Assembly (NCBI GenBank): GCA_022766825.1
Contig: JALEQE010000170.1
Location: 1 to 38,291, forward strand
DNA: 38,291 nucleotides
Source: Oscillospiraceae bacterium
GTDB lineage: Bacteria; Bacillota; Clostridia; Oscillospirales; Ruminococcaceae
Direction of reading: 5' to 3'
A program made the position numbers and the translations under genes. Below are positions 30,416-38,291 of the stretch, piece after piece (within the stretch, counting starts at the first letter, position 1; every line of letters begins with the position of its first letter). Below the pieces are notes generated by a model. It did not search any database. It saw only the letters and a list, made by a program, of their open reading frames with translations, and was not told the DNA's origin.

Positions 30416-32437
30416 TTATTCAGCCGTCTTTTTTCCTCCGACAATTCCGAGATAACTTCTTGAAGTGATTTTGTAAAACAGCACATACAGCAGTGCGAAC
30501 ATAACATAGCAAATTATCGTTACCAAAGCGAATAAGCCCTGATTGTACATTCCGAACAGATTGAGCATCTTAGCTATCATTGGGAAAGCAAACGTCATAT
30601 GTATTCCCGCCGTTACAAGCGGCAAAAAGAATACTTTTAGCACCTGCGAATTTATTGCGGACTTTATCTCACGGCGCGTCATTCCCACTTTGCGAAGTAT
30701 CTCAAACCGCGCCGCGTCCTCAAAGCCCTCGCTTATCTGTTTGTAGTACATAATAAGCGCGGCGGCAAGCGCGAATACGCCGCCAAGCAGTATTCCAAGG
30801 AACAACAGTCCGCCGTACCACCCGTAATATTCTTCCAAAAGAGTTGCTTTTGTGTCCATTTCCCAAGCGACATTTACGTTGAAATCCGTGCTTTTCAGCG
30901 AATTGTACACGGTTGATACTTCACTTATGTTATCGGAAATGTCAAAGCTGTAATCCGTATTGATAAATATGGTTTCGTAATCGGAACCGTGTCCGCGCAG
31001 GGCGTTTAATTCCTGTCTGTACATTTCCCGCAACACATTTGTATCTTTTACAAATATTCTGATATAATCCTCTTCGGTTCTGTAAATTCTTTTGGCGTCG
31101 CTGTCGGGCGCGGTTTCTATCGGGATAACGTTAAACGTAAGTTCGCCGAATTTCATCGTTTTTTTGTTCGCGACACGCTGAACTTTCGGCTCAAACACGG
31201 CAACATCACGTTCTCCGAGCTGTATATTCAATGCCTTGATATTCTCGTCCGCCTCGTCAATCGGCATTATCTCACCATAGAAATTCACCGAGTTGCCGTT
31301 TTCGTCATATATATCAAGCCCCATAACGTATTCGCCGATAACGTGATAAACGTCCAAGTTGTGCGAAACGCTTGCGTTTTTCGCGGTATATCCCATTTTC
31401 TCTATTTTTTCGTTCGTTTTATCGATAATCGTATTTGCTTGCCCGCTGTCGTCGTCATAAATCGTCATTACAATATCGTGCGGATAGCGGTTTTTTACCG
31501 TATCGGGAATACCCACATAAAGCGATACCGTGCTTGAAAGCGTTACCAAAACCATTGTTGACAAGATGCAGATAGACGCAAGTCCCGCTCCGTTTTTCCG
31601 CATACGGAAAGCCATTTGCGAAACCGATACAAAGTGGTTGGTTTTGTAGTAATAGTTCTTGTTTTTCTGCAATATTCTGCACAGAACAACGCTTCCCGTG
31701 ATAAACAGCAGATAAGTCGCAATAATGACGAGGATAACGGCGAGCCAGAATGTCGGCAAAGCCGCGACGGGGTCTTGTATCATCAGAGCGACCGCGTAAG
31801 CAATACCGAGCAGAAGTACGCCGATAACCGTTTGCGGAATGTTGGTGCGAGGCGGTTTTTCGCTGGAGCTTTCGGAATGTAAAAGCTCAATCGGACGGGA
31901 AAAGAACAGCTGCCGCAAGGAATTGAACATAATCATCACGAAAATCGCCGCGAACAGTATAAGTGCCACAATTATCGCTTTAAAATCCACATAAAACGAA
32001 TACGAAACGTCACCGCGGAGTATCTTCGCCGCGAGCATTTCGGCGAGTTTTGAGAACAGAATACCGAACCCAAGTCCCACAACTACGGAAATGACGTAAA
32101 CAAACAGCGTTTCCCAGACAAGAACCTGCGCAATCTGTCCTTTGCCCAATCCAAGGATATTGTACAAGCCAAATTCCTTTTTGCGGCGTTTGATAAGGAA
32201 CGAGTTTGTGTAATATAGGAAAATCATTGAGAAAATTCCCATAACCACCGTACCCATACTGAGTATCATCATCATACCCGTGCCGCCGACCATTTGTTTT
32301 AATATCGGGTTTTCTGACAGGAACATTATAATATAGAAAATCGAAATCATCAGCGACGCGGTGAGTATATAAGGAATATAGGATTTTCCGTTTTTCTTGA
32401 TACCTGTGGCGGCAAGGCGCGTATACAGTCCTATCAT
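30416..32437 (-). CDS. BceB-like ABC permease (FtsX-type, peptide resistance)
   Basis: The 673-residue membrane protein has about ten membrane segments: four near the N-terminus, a pair around 210-255, one near 285-310, a large extracellular domain (about 310-535) and three at the C-terminus. FtsX motifs are seen at FFSRPIELLHS and at FEILRKVGMTRREIKSAI. This build is that of BceB/PsdB/VraE transporters, which free lipid II-cycle targets from bacitracin-like and lantibiotic peptides and signal to a paired kinase. The start overlaps the BceA stop as ATGA. The peptide recognised cannot be told from sequence. Confidence 0.9.
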   Translation of the reverse strand: MIGLYTRLAATGIKKNGKSYIPYILTASLMISIFYIIMFLSENPILKQMVGGTGMMMILSMGTVVMGIFSMIFLYYTNSFLIKRRKKEFGLYNILGLGKGQIAQVLVWETLFVYVISVVVGLGFGILFSKLAEMLAAKILRGDVSYSFYVDFKAIIVALILFAAIFVMIMFNSLRQLFFSRPIELLHSESSSEKPPRTNIPQTVIGVLLLGIAYAVALMIQDPVAALPTFWLAVILVIIATYLLFITGSVVLCRILQKNKNYYYKTNHFVSVSQMAFRMRKNGAGLASICILSTMVLVTLSSTVSLYVGIPDTVKNRYPHDIVMTIYDDDSGQANTIIDKTNEKIEKMGYTAKNASVSHNLDVYHVIGEYVMGLDIYDENGNSVNFYGEIMPIDEADENIKALNIQLGERDVAVFEPKVQRVANKKTMKFGELTFNVIPIETAPDSDAKRIYRTEEDYIRIFVKDTNVLREMYRQELNALRGHGSDYETIFINTDYSFDISDNISEVSTVYNSLKSTDFNVNVAWEMDTKATLLEEYYGWYGGLLFLGILLGGVFALAAALIMYYKQISEGFEDAARFEILRKVGMTRREIKSAINSQVLKVFFLPLVTAGIHMTFAFPMIAKMLNLFGMYNQGLFALVTIICYVMFALLYVLFYKITSRSYLGIVGGKKTAE

Positions 32438-33198
32438 ACGCTCTCACCTCCCGCCGCCATTACGGTGAGCGCATCGGATATTTTGCGGTACATTTGGTCA
32501 ACGGTAGAGTTCGCGCGGTAAATCTGATGAAACACAACTCCGTCGCGAATGAACAGCACTCTCTGCGCGTGAGCCGCCGCTTTTGTGGAGTGTGTAACCA
32601 TAAGAATAGTCTGCCCGTTTTCGTTTATTCTGCCGAACATTTTCAGAAGTTCGTCGGACGACTTCGAGTCAAGCGCGCCCGTCGGTTCGTCCGCGAGAAG
32701 AATTTTCGGGTCGGTGATTATCGCGCGGGCAACCGCCGCTCTCTGTTTTTGACCGCCCGAAATTTCATACGGATATTTGCCGAGTATATCGGTTATTCCG
32801 AGTGCTTTCGCAATAGGTTCCAACTTGCTCTCCATATCCGCGTATTTCATTCCGCGGAGTACAAGCGGCAGGAATATATTGTCCTTTATCGAAAACGTGT
32901 CAAGCAGATTAAATTCTTGAAACACAAAACCGAGGTTATCGCGCCGAAACGCCGACATTTCACGTTCTTTGATTTTTCCGAGGTCGCGGCCGTCAAGGAT
33001 AACGCTGCCCGCTGTCGCTCTGTCAAGCGCGGCGAGAATATTCAAAAGCGTGGTTTTACCCGAACCGCTTTCACCCATTATCGCAATAAATTCTCCCTTT
33101 TCCGCCGTAAACGAAACATTTTTCAAAGCCTCGACTTTGTTGTTTCCGAAACGTCCGACATAGACTTTTTTCAGATTGTTTACTTCCAATAAAGACAT
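32434..33198 (-). CDS. BceA-like ABC ATPase
   Basis: The 254-residue ATPase has Walker A GESGSGKTT, FVFQEFNLLDTF (Q-loop), signature ISGGQKQRAAVAR, Walker B ILLADEPTGALD and switch MVTHS. It belongs to the MacB/LolD/BceA class that couples to FtsX-type permeases. AAGGAG lies 8 nt upstream of the ATG. It is coupled to BceB by a 4-nt overlap. Upstream in the 105-bp gap after the kinase gene lie a -10 box and a Bce-type operator, so this pair has its own inducible promoter. Confidence 0.92.
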   Translation of the reverse strand: MSLLEVNNLKKVYVGRFGNNKVEALKNVSFTAEKGEFIAIMGESGSGKTTLLNILAALDRATAGSVILDGRDLGKIKEREMSAFRRDNLGFVFQEFNLLDTFSIKDNIFLPLVLRGMKYADMESKLEPIAKALGITDILGKYPYEISGGQKQRAAVARAIITDPKILLADEPTGALDSKSSDELLKMFGRINENGQTILMVTHSTKAAAHAQRVLFIRDGVVFHQIYRANSTVDQMYRKISDALTVMAAGGESV

Positions 33199-33233
33199 AA
33201 TGTTTGCTCCTTAATATTATTTTTTCTGTATTC

Positions 33234-33298
33234 ATTATATCAGAAAGGGGCAAATTTTACCATATCTTTCATCTTACATTTGTCTTACAAAAATGTCA
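33234..33298 (-). promoter_or_regulatory. Bce-type inducible promoter with operator
   Basis: On the minus strand TGACA-TTTT-TGTAA (33298-33285) fits the reported BceR-group site TNACA-N4-TGTAA. It is followed 22 bp later by a poor -35 (TGGTAA, 33262-33257), a 17-bp spacer and TATAAT (33239-33234). A poor -35 with an upstream operator is usual for promoters activated by this regulator group. Confidence 0.65.
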
Positions 33299-33303
33299 CT
33301 CTG

Positions 33304-34299
33304 TCATTCTCGTGTGTCTATATTCGCCGTACGCATATCTATGCGGATTCTCGTACCTGTGTTGTCGGACATAGCCGAAATCCCATGTCCGAGTTTTTCG
33401 CAGATACGTTTGCACAGGTATAAACCGATACCTGTCGCGCGCTTGTCGGAACGTCCGTTGTTCCCCGTGAAACCGCGCTCGAAAACGCGCGGCAAATCCT
33501 CGGGCGCAATGCCGATTCCCGTATCGCTTATCAACAGAACGGGTGTGTCGGGGCTTTCAAGCGAAATCTCAATGCTCCCGCGTTTTGTGTATTTCAGCGA
33601 GTTTGACAGCACTTGTTCAATTACGAAAAGCAAGAGTTTTTCGTCGGTAAGCACATCAACGTTCAGCGGTTCGTAAACAAGCGTCAGTTTTCGGCGGATA
33701 AACTGCTTTGAGAATTTGCGCACCGCCTGTTTCACAATATCGTCAAGCGAGTGCTTTTTGATTACAAGGTCGCTTTCGTCGCTGTCAAGGTGAACATAGC
33801 ACAATGCCATTTCCACATACTGTTCTATTCTCTGCAAGTATTCCGTAAGCTCGTCTTTTTCGGGAAAGTCACAGCTTTGCAGAGCAAGGCTCATCGCGGT
33901 AATCGGTGTTTTTATCTGATGCGCCCACATTGCGAAATATTCGGACGCGTCCTCATAGCGTTTGTCGGCGGCGGATAAAAGTGCGTTTTTCTCGGCGAAC
34001 AGCGTTTCGAGAAGTTCGCGATAACCGCTTTCGCATTCGTTATCTGCGGCGGGCAAACGTTCCAGCGTGAAAAGCACTTCGTTTTGAAGTTCCGACAGCA
34101 GACTGCACTTTTTTCGGAAACGCCAGAAGTCACCGAACGCTGCGGCGGCGGTTATCACGGCGCACACAATAATCGAGTACATAATCGCCGAAAACGGCAC
34201 ATTGTACAACAGCAAAAGCAGTGTAAACGCCACCCCGACAAGCAGAAATACCGCGATTATCCGGCGGCGGCTGTATAAAAAATCAAGGAAAAATTTCAT
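33304..34299 (-). CDS. BceS-like intramembrane-sensing histidine kinase
   Basis: The 331-residue kinase has two membrane helices (about 13-32 and 36-55) with almost no extracellular loop, the mark of intramembrane-sensing kinases that rely on a BceAB transporter as sensor. The phosphoacceptor is His127 (MWAHQIKTPI). The ATPase part shows EQVLSNSLKYT (N box), ISDTGIGI (G1), FERGFTG (F box) and ATGIGLYLCK (G2). It is coupled by ATGA to the gene upstream, which is a CCA-adding-enzyme homologue. No response regulator gene is adjacent or anywhere in the window. Confidence 0.9.
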   Translation of the reverse strand: MKFFLDFLYSRRRIIAVFLLVGVAFTLLLLLYNVPFSAIMYSIIVCAVITAAAAFGDFWRFRKKCSLLSELQNEVLFTLERLPAADNECESGYRELLETLFAEKNALLSAADKRYEDASEYFAMWAHQIKTPITAMSLALQSCDFPEKDELTEYLQRIEQYVEMALCYVHLDSDESDLVIKKHSLDDIVKQAVRKFSKQFIRRKLTLVYEPLNVDVLTDEKLLLFVIEQVLSNSLKYTKRGSIEISLESPDTPVLLISDTGIGIAPEDLPRVFERGFTGNNGRSDKRATGIGLYLCKRICEKLGHGISAMSDNTGTRIRIDMRTANIDTRE

Positions 34300-35798
34300 T
34301 GTTTCTTTTTCTTCGAGAAAATCGGTTCGCCGCGTCTGCCTTTTGCCCGCCTTGCTTTTTCAAGCTCGGCTTTTTCTTCTTCCGCGCGGCGTTTTGCCGC
34401 CTCAATTTGTTCCAGTTTCGACTTGCTTTTCTCTGCTATGTCGATAAGCATAAGGCGGTTGTTAAAAGACGGCTTGTCAAGCACAATATCAAACAGAGCG
34501 TTCATCAGCTGTTCCGCCTCCTGCTCGTTTCTCGCAAGCCCACGTTCCAGCAGTTCGCGGCGGGAAACCGCAAGCTGACTTATGTCGTAACACTCGTTTG
34601 TGGTAATTATCTCGTTCAGGTCGGAAAGCGACTTACGCAGAGCAACGGTTTGCGGCGGTTCGCTGTCGGCTTTTCTCGCGCGGCTGTCTGCGATTTCGCA
34701 TTGCAAAAGGTCTTTCAGGTCCTGCGGTCCGAGTTCACGGATAAGCGCTTTCAGTTCCTTGCGCTCTTCGGGGATTTTCACATCGTGATGATAAACAAGC
34801 CAGCTTATTTCCTCGCTCAGGTTTTTCGGGAAATTCAGACGGCGCATTATACATTCGGCAAGCAGTCGGCTGCGCTCTCCGTGACCTTTGAAATGCCCTC
34901 TGCCGTTTTTGTCAAGCGACATACAGTCGGGCTTTCCCAGATCGTGGAACAGCATAGCAAAGCGGATTGACGGTTCGGGCAACGAAAATCCCACCGCTTT
35001 GCAGATGTGCGTCCACACGTCAAAATCGTGGTGCGGCGAGCATTGATTACAGCCAATACACGGTTCTATTTCGGGAATTATGTATTTCAATATATCGCCG
35101 TTCTGTTCCAAAGCGCGCGCGGCATATTTTCCCATTACAATACGCTGTAATTCCTCACGGAGAACATCCGCGTCGGCATAGTCAAAGCAAGCAACGTTCG
35201 CGCGCATACAGTTTTTGGTCTGCTCCTCAATCTCGTATTCGTCCTCCGAGCAATAGCGGATAGCCTCCAACAACCTTGACGGGCATATCGAAAAGCTTTT
35301 CGTCATATCATAAATTGTCTGAGCAACGGGCAGACCGCCCACTTTGACGTTCACTGTGACATTCTCGCCTATGGCTACGATTTTTTTCACCTCGTCGCCC
35401 AACAGAGCTCCTTTGCCGTCATATGGGTCGATAAGCCCCTCTTTCGTGGAATACGCCATCGCGTTCATAGTGAAGCCGCGCCGAGCCAGATCCGTTTCGA
35501 GGTCGGGAGCGTAAATGACGCGCGAACCCACAACCTCGCGGCGATACGGCGATACGGCGATAACCATTCCCAGTATCGTCACCATAATCTCGCCACGCGC
35601 CATTCCGTCATCGGAAATACGATAGTCGCGGAACGCGAAAAGAATATCGTTTATTCCTGCGTTTGTTACAATATCAAAATCCTGCGGCGAATTTCCCAAA
35701 ACCATTTCCCGTACACATTCCCCGACAACGTACGCGTCATAACCGGAATTTTCGAGAATATTTATGGCTTCGGTAACTTGCTGCGGCAAAATAATCAT
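34296..35798 (-). CDS. CCA-adding/poly(A) polymerase family protein with HD domain
   Basis: The 500-residue protein has a class II nucleotidyltransferase head (about 1-155), an RNA-binding helical middle with the RLLEAIRYC segment, an HD domain (MLFHDLGKPD at about 292-301) and a Lys/Glu-rich coiled tail. Family members add CCA to tRNA 3' ends. The carboxylate pair is there (DFD, 40-42), but the head motif reads VGECVREMVLG (25-35) instead of GGxVRDxLLG, and the RRDFTxNA motif reads RRGFTMNA (105-112). CCA addition is therefore likely but not certain. AAAGGA precedes the ATG. It heads the operon with the Bce kinase. Confidence 0.82.
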   Translation of the reverse strand: MIILPQQVTEAINILENSGYDAYVVGECVREMVLGNSPQDFDIVTNAGINDILFAFRDYRISDDGMARGEIMVTILGMVIAVSPYRREVVGSRVIYAPDLETDLARRGFTMNAMAYSTKEGLIDPYDGKGALLGDEVKKIVAIGENVTVNVKVGGLPVAQTIYDMTKSFSICPSRLLEAIRYCSEDEYEIEEQTKNCMRANVACFDYADADVLREELQRIVMGKYAARALEQNGDILKYIIPEIEPCIGCNQCSPHHDFDVWTHICKAVGFSLPEPSIRFAMLFHDLGKPDCMSLDKNGRGHFKGHGERSRLLAECIMRRLNFPKNLSEEISWLVYHHDVKIPEERKELKALIRELGPQDLKDLLQCEIADSRARKADSEPPQTVALRKSLSDLNEIITTNECYDISQLAVSRRELLERGLARNEQEAEQLMNALFDIVLDKPSFNNRLMLIDIAEKSKSKLEQIEAAKRRAEEEKAELEKARRAKGRRGEPIFSKKKKQ

Positions 35799-35840
35799 AA
35801 TATCAGTCCTTTATATATATTAACATATTAACTCATTTTA

Positions 35841-35869
35841 ATTATACAACATTTTATGTATAAATTCAA
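35841..35869 (-). promoter_or_regulatory. Promoter of the CCA enzyme/kinase operon
   Basis: On the minus strand TTGAAT (35869-35864), a 17-bp spacer and TATAAT (35846-35841), about 40 bp before the ATG. Confidence 0.7.
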
Positions 35870-35909
35870 CCCCTTCTTGAAATTTTAATGAAAAAATCAA
35901 CAAAAACTA

Positions 35910-35938
35910 TTGCATTTTGTGAGGATTTATTGTATAAT
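35910..35938 (+). promoter_or_regulatory. Promoter of the EF-G-like gene
   Basis: TTGCAT (35910-35915), a 17-bp spacer and TATAAT (35933-35938). Transcription should start near 35945. Confidence 0.72.
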
Positions 35939-35954
35939 AACTATAACGTATTGT

Positions 35955-35971
35955 GACTGTAAGTTACAGTC
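35955..35971. promoter_or_regulatory. Palindrome just downstream of the EF-G-like promoter
   Basis: GACTGTA-AGT-TACAGTC is a perfect inverted repeat from about +10 to +26. It could be a repressor operator or a 5' leader hairpin. Confidence 0.5.
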
Positions 35972-36004
35972 TATGTATAGATAGAAAAACGGGGGTATAT
36001 TTTT

Positions 36005-38023
36005 ATGAAAACATTCACGGCAGATAACATCAGAAACGTCGTTTTGACAGGTCACGGCGGAAGCGGAAAAACCGCGCTTGCCGAGGCTATGCTTTTTAAA
36101 TGCGGACTTACCGATCGTATGGGAAATACGGCAGACGGCAACACGGTCAGCGATTTCGACGCGGAGGAAATCAAACGTAAAATCTCAATCAATGCCTCTA
36201 TTGCCAATATGGTATGGAATGATACCAAAATCAACGTTATCGACGCGCCCGGTCAGTTTGACTTCGCGGGCGGTATGTATGAGGGTATGAGAGCCGCCGA
36301 AAGCGTAATCGTGACTGTAAACGGCAAGGACGGCGTTTGCCCCGGCACGATTAAAGCGTACAAACTCGCCGAAAAGAACAACAAGGCGCGTATGCTCGCC
36401 GTTACCTGTATGGAAGTTGAGAACAGCGACTTTTACCGTGTGTTCACGCAGATGAAAACGATATTCGGTCCGTCTGTTTGCCCGATTGTCGTACCGTATG
36501 ACAAGCACGGATATGTTGAGGCTTACATAAATCTGCTTACAATGAAAGCGTATAAATACGACACGAAAGGCGTTCCGACGGAAGTTGAAATGCCCGCGTC
36601 CGAAAACCGTATTGCGGGACTTCGCGCGGCGATGGCGGAGGCTGTCGCGGAAACAAATGAGGAATTTATGGATAAATTCTTCAACGAGGAGGAGTTCACG
36701 CAGGAAGAACTTGTCAAAGGTATTCACGACGGTATAGCGAGCGGTTCGATAACACCCGTTGTATGTTGCGCAAATGATACTTTGTCGGGCGTTGATATGC
36801 TGCTTGACGCGGTTACGAAAATGTTGCCGTCACCGAACGAGCGCAAACTCGAAAAAATCAACGGCGAGGCTGTCGCTTATGATGAAAACAAGCCGTTTAA
36901 GGGTGTTGTATTCAAGACGGTCGCTGACCCGTTTGTCGGCAAGGTAAGCTATATCAAGGTTGTTCAGGGCAAACTGACTGCGAAAAGCGTTCCCGTTTCC
37001 ACAAGCGGAGCGGAACTGCGTTTCGGTAAGCTTGTAACCGTAATCGGAAAGAAACAGGAGGATATCGCGGAAGTAGCGGCGGGCGATATCTGCGCCGTAA
37101 CAAAGTTGGACGCGAACACGGGTGACACGCTCTGCGACCCTGCGGACTTGTCGGCTCTCGAACCTATGGAATTTCCGAAAGCGAATTATTTCCGCGCCGT
37201 TAAACTTATGGGCGGCGGCGACGAGGGAAAACTCTCGGCGGCTATCAAGCGTTTATTGGAAGAGGACAAAACGCTTGATTATGTGCATAATCACGAAACG
37301 CACGAACGTATTCTCGGTGGTCTGGGCGAACAGCACCTTGACGTTACGGCGGTGAAACTCAAAGCGAAATTCGGACTTGACGTGGAGCTTACCGCGCCGA
37401 AAGTCGCGTATCGCGAGGCTATTAAGAAGAAAGTCACCATTGAAAGCAAATACAAGAAACAATCGGGCGGTCACGGACAGTACGGCCACGTTAAAATCGA
37501 GTTTGAGCCTTATGACGGCGAGGAATTGAAATTCGAGGAGAAGATTTTCGGCGGTTCCGTTCCTAAGAACTACTTCCCCGCGATTGAAAAGGGCCTGCAG
37601 GAATGTTGCGAAAAAGGTTCGCTGGGCGGTTTCCCCGTTGTACGTCTGAAAGCTACTTTACTTGACGGTAGTTATCACCCCGTTGACAGCTCCGAAATGG
37701 CGTTCAAAACTGCGGCGTCTATGGCGTTCAGGGATTGTATGAAGATTGCCGAGCCTTATCTTCTTGAACCGATACAAAGTTTCAGTATAATCGTTCCCGA
37801 TGACAAGCAGGGCGATGTTATGAGCGTTATTTCGAAAAAGCGCGGTTCCGTTCTCGGAATGAACAGTTTCGGTGATGGCACAACCGAGCTTATCGCCGAA
37901 GCCCCCGAGGCGGAAATGCAGGATTTTGCGCCCGTTCTCCGTCAGATTACGCAGGGTTTGGGCGAGTTCACGGCGCAGTTCGCGAGATATGAGGCTCTCC
38001 CCGCAGGTACGGAAATAAAGTAA
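36005..38023 (+). CDS. EF-G-like GTPase paralogue with altered G-motifs
   Basis: The 672-residue protein has all EF-G domains: G domain (about 1-265), domain II (about 290-375), III (about 380-455), IV (about 460-575, ending KATLLDGSYHPVDSS) and V (about 580-665). It is a FusA2-type paralogue, not the main EF-G: the P-loop is GHGGSGKT (16-23) and switch I has EEIKRKISIN. The switch II motif reads DAPGQ (80-84) where EF-G has DTPGH, so the catalytic His is Gln. At the guanine-specificity motif NKxD it reads TCME (134-137). A role on the ribosome is likely from the domain set, but normal GTP use is doubtful. The ribosome site is weak (GGGGGT, 9 nt spacing). It stands alone and ends directly at a MITE-like element. 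Confidence 0.85.
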   Translation: MKTFTADNIRNVVLTGHGGSGKTALAEAMLFKCGLTDRMGNTADGNTVSDFDAEEIKRKISINASIANMVWNDTKINVIDAPGQFDFAGGMYEGMRAAESVIVTVNGKDGVCPGTIKAYKLAEKNNKARMLAVTCMEVENSDFYRVFTQMKTIFGPSVCPIVVPYDKHGYVEAYINLLTMKAYKYDTKGVPTEVEMPASENRIAGLRAAMAEAVAETNEEFMDKFFNEEEFTQEELVKGIHDGIASGSITPVVCCANDTLSGVDMLLDAVTKMLPSPNERKLEKINGEAVAYDENKPFKGVVFKTVADPFVGKVSYIKVVQGKLTAKSVPVSTSGAELRFGKLVTVIGKKQEDIAEVAAGDICAVTKLDANTGDTLCDPADLSALEPMEFPKANYFRAVKLMGGGDEGKLSAAIKRLLEEDKTLDYVHNHETHERILGGLGEQHLDVTAVKLKAKFGLDVELTAPKVAYREAIKKKVTIESKYKKQSGGHGQYGHVKIEFEPYDGEELKFEEKIFGGSVPKNYFPAIEKGLQECCEKGSLGGFPVVRLKATLLDGSYHPVDSSEMAFKTAASMAFRDCMKIAEPYLLEPIQSFSIIVPDDKQGDVMSVISKKRGSVLGMNSFGDGTTELIAEAPEAEMQDFAPVLRQITQGLGEFTAQFARYEALPAGTEIK

Positions 38024-38291
38024 AGGCAACACCGCACAATTAACGGCTTACGCCTTTGCCGCACGCTTGCTTGCATATTTTCCGTTATCTTGCCCAAATT
38101 TCGCTTGACCGCATTATCCGCCTTCGGCGGAAAACGCTGCGTCAGCCCGTCTGCGCTCAATTTGTACAATCTGCCGCCGACACGAAGTCGGAAGGCGTTC
38201 GCCCAAGCGGCACAGGACGTGCCGCACAAAAGGCGAACGCACTATAATTCTGACTGCGCAATCGCACGACAATAATTATGCGGTGTAGCCT
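38024..38291. mobile_element. MITE-like element, copy 2 (inverted)
   Basis: This 268-bp block is the inverse of 11454-11716. It starts AGGCAACACCGCACAATTAA right after the stop of the EF-G-like gene and ends GCGGTGTAGCCT at the window edge. About 130 bp at the right end are nearly identical to copy 1, including the GCGTTCGCC/GGCGAACGC nested hairpin; the middle is diverged and carries its own CCGCC/GGCGG hairpin. The outer TA cannot be checked because the window stops. Confidence 0.82.

Noticed and set aside
1-38291. CRISPR array, prophage, IS transposase or rRNA genes
   Set aside because: No regularly spaced repeats, phage structural genes, transposase or rRNA sequence were seen on either strand.

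Overview
The window looks like chromosomal DNA from a low-to-moderate-GC anaerobic Firmicute, most likely a gut Clostridium of the Ruminococcaceae/Oscillospiraceae type. The clues are a trimeric NAD-linked [FeFe] hydrogenase, lipoproteins with Ser/Thr-rich linkers behind the lipobox, Gram-positive style TTGACA/TATAAT promoters with 17-bp spacers and AGGAGG ribosome binding sites, a Bce-type peptide-resistance ABC system, and a PASTA kinase-like protein. No phage, IS transposase, rRNA or CRISPR array is visible. The organism assignment is inference from gene content.

Layout, left to right. (1) 1-448: the 5' part of a GT8 glycosyltransferase on the minus strand. (2) 627-4958, minus: a LicC-like nucleotidyltransferase with an N-terminal winged helix, then a lipoprotein, an ATPase and a fused permease of the Fbp/Phn/Pot importer class. 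(3) 5232-9289, minus: a PASTA protein with a kinase fold but no catalytic Asp, then pheA, ispD and ispF, mostly with ATGA start/stop overlaps. (4) 9619-10029, plus: a small coiled-coil/zinc-ribbon protein. (5) 10277-13548, plus: a three-gene ABC importer of the TrpXYZ type, interrupted after its first gene by a MITE-like repeat. (6) 13749-14795, minus: a polysaccharide deacetylase. (7) 14827-16188: an inserted zeta-like toxin/antitoxin module lying between two 87-bp direct repeats. (8) 16199-20355, minus: hydC-hydB-hydA. (9) 20809-27742, plus: an FAD-dependent oxidoreductase, xpt, and a BMP-type purine/nucleoside ABC importer. (10) 27985-29227, plus: a single-domain CheY and a fusion of MshEN-like repeats to a CheX-like phosphatase. 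(11) tRNA-Arg(ACG). (12) 29517-35798, minus: CCA-adding-enzyme homologue, histidine kinase, BceA, BceB, a 57-residue membrane protein and a monofunctional glycosyltransferase. (13) 36005-38023, plus: a divergent EF-G-like GTPase, followed directly by a second, inverted copy of the MITE-like repeat that ends at the window edge.

How they work together. The hydrogenase trimer disposes of fermentative reductant. The Xpt/BMP block salvages purines. The Bce module senses and resists cell-wall-active peptides and sits with a peptidoglycan glycosyltransferase. The isoprenoid (ispD, ispF) and phenylalanine (pheA) genes share an operon with a presumed cell-wall-sensing pseudokinase.

Points most worth checking: the catalytically dead PASTA kinase; the MshEN-like/CheX fusion paired with CheY; the toxin module whose flanking repeats reconstruct the ancestral hydA-deacetylase junction; the Bce operon that keeps its operator and kinase but has no response regulator; and two housekeeping-type enzymes (CCA enzyme, EF-G-like) with substitutions in signature motifs.
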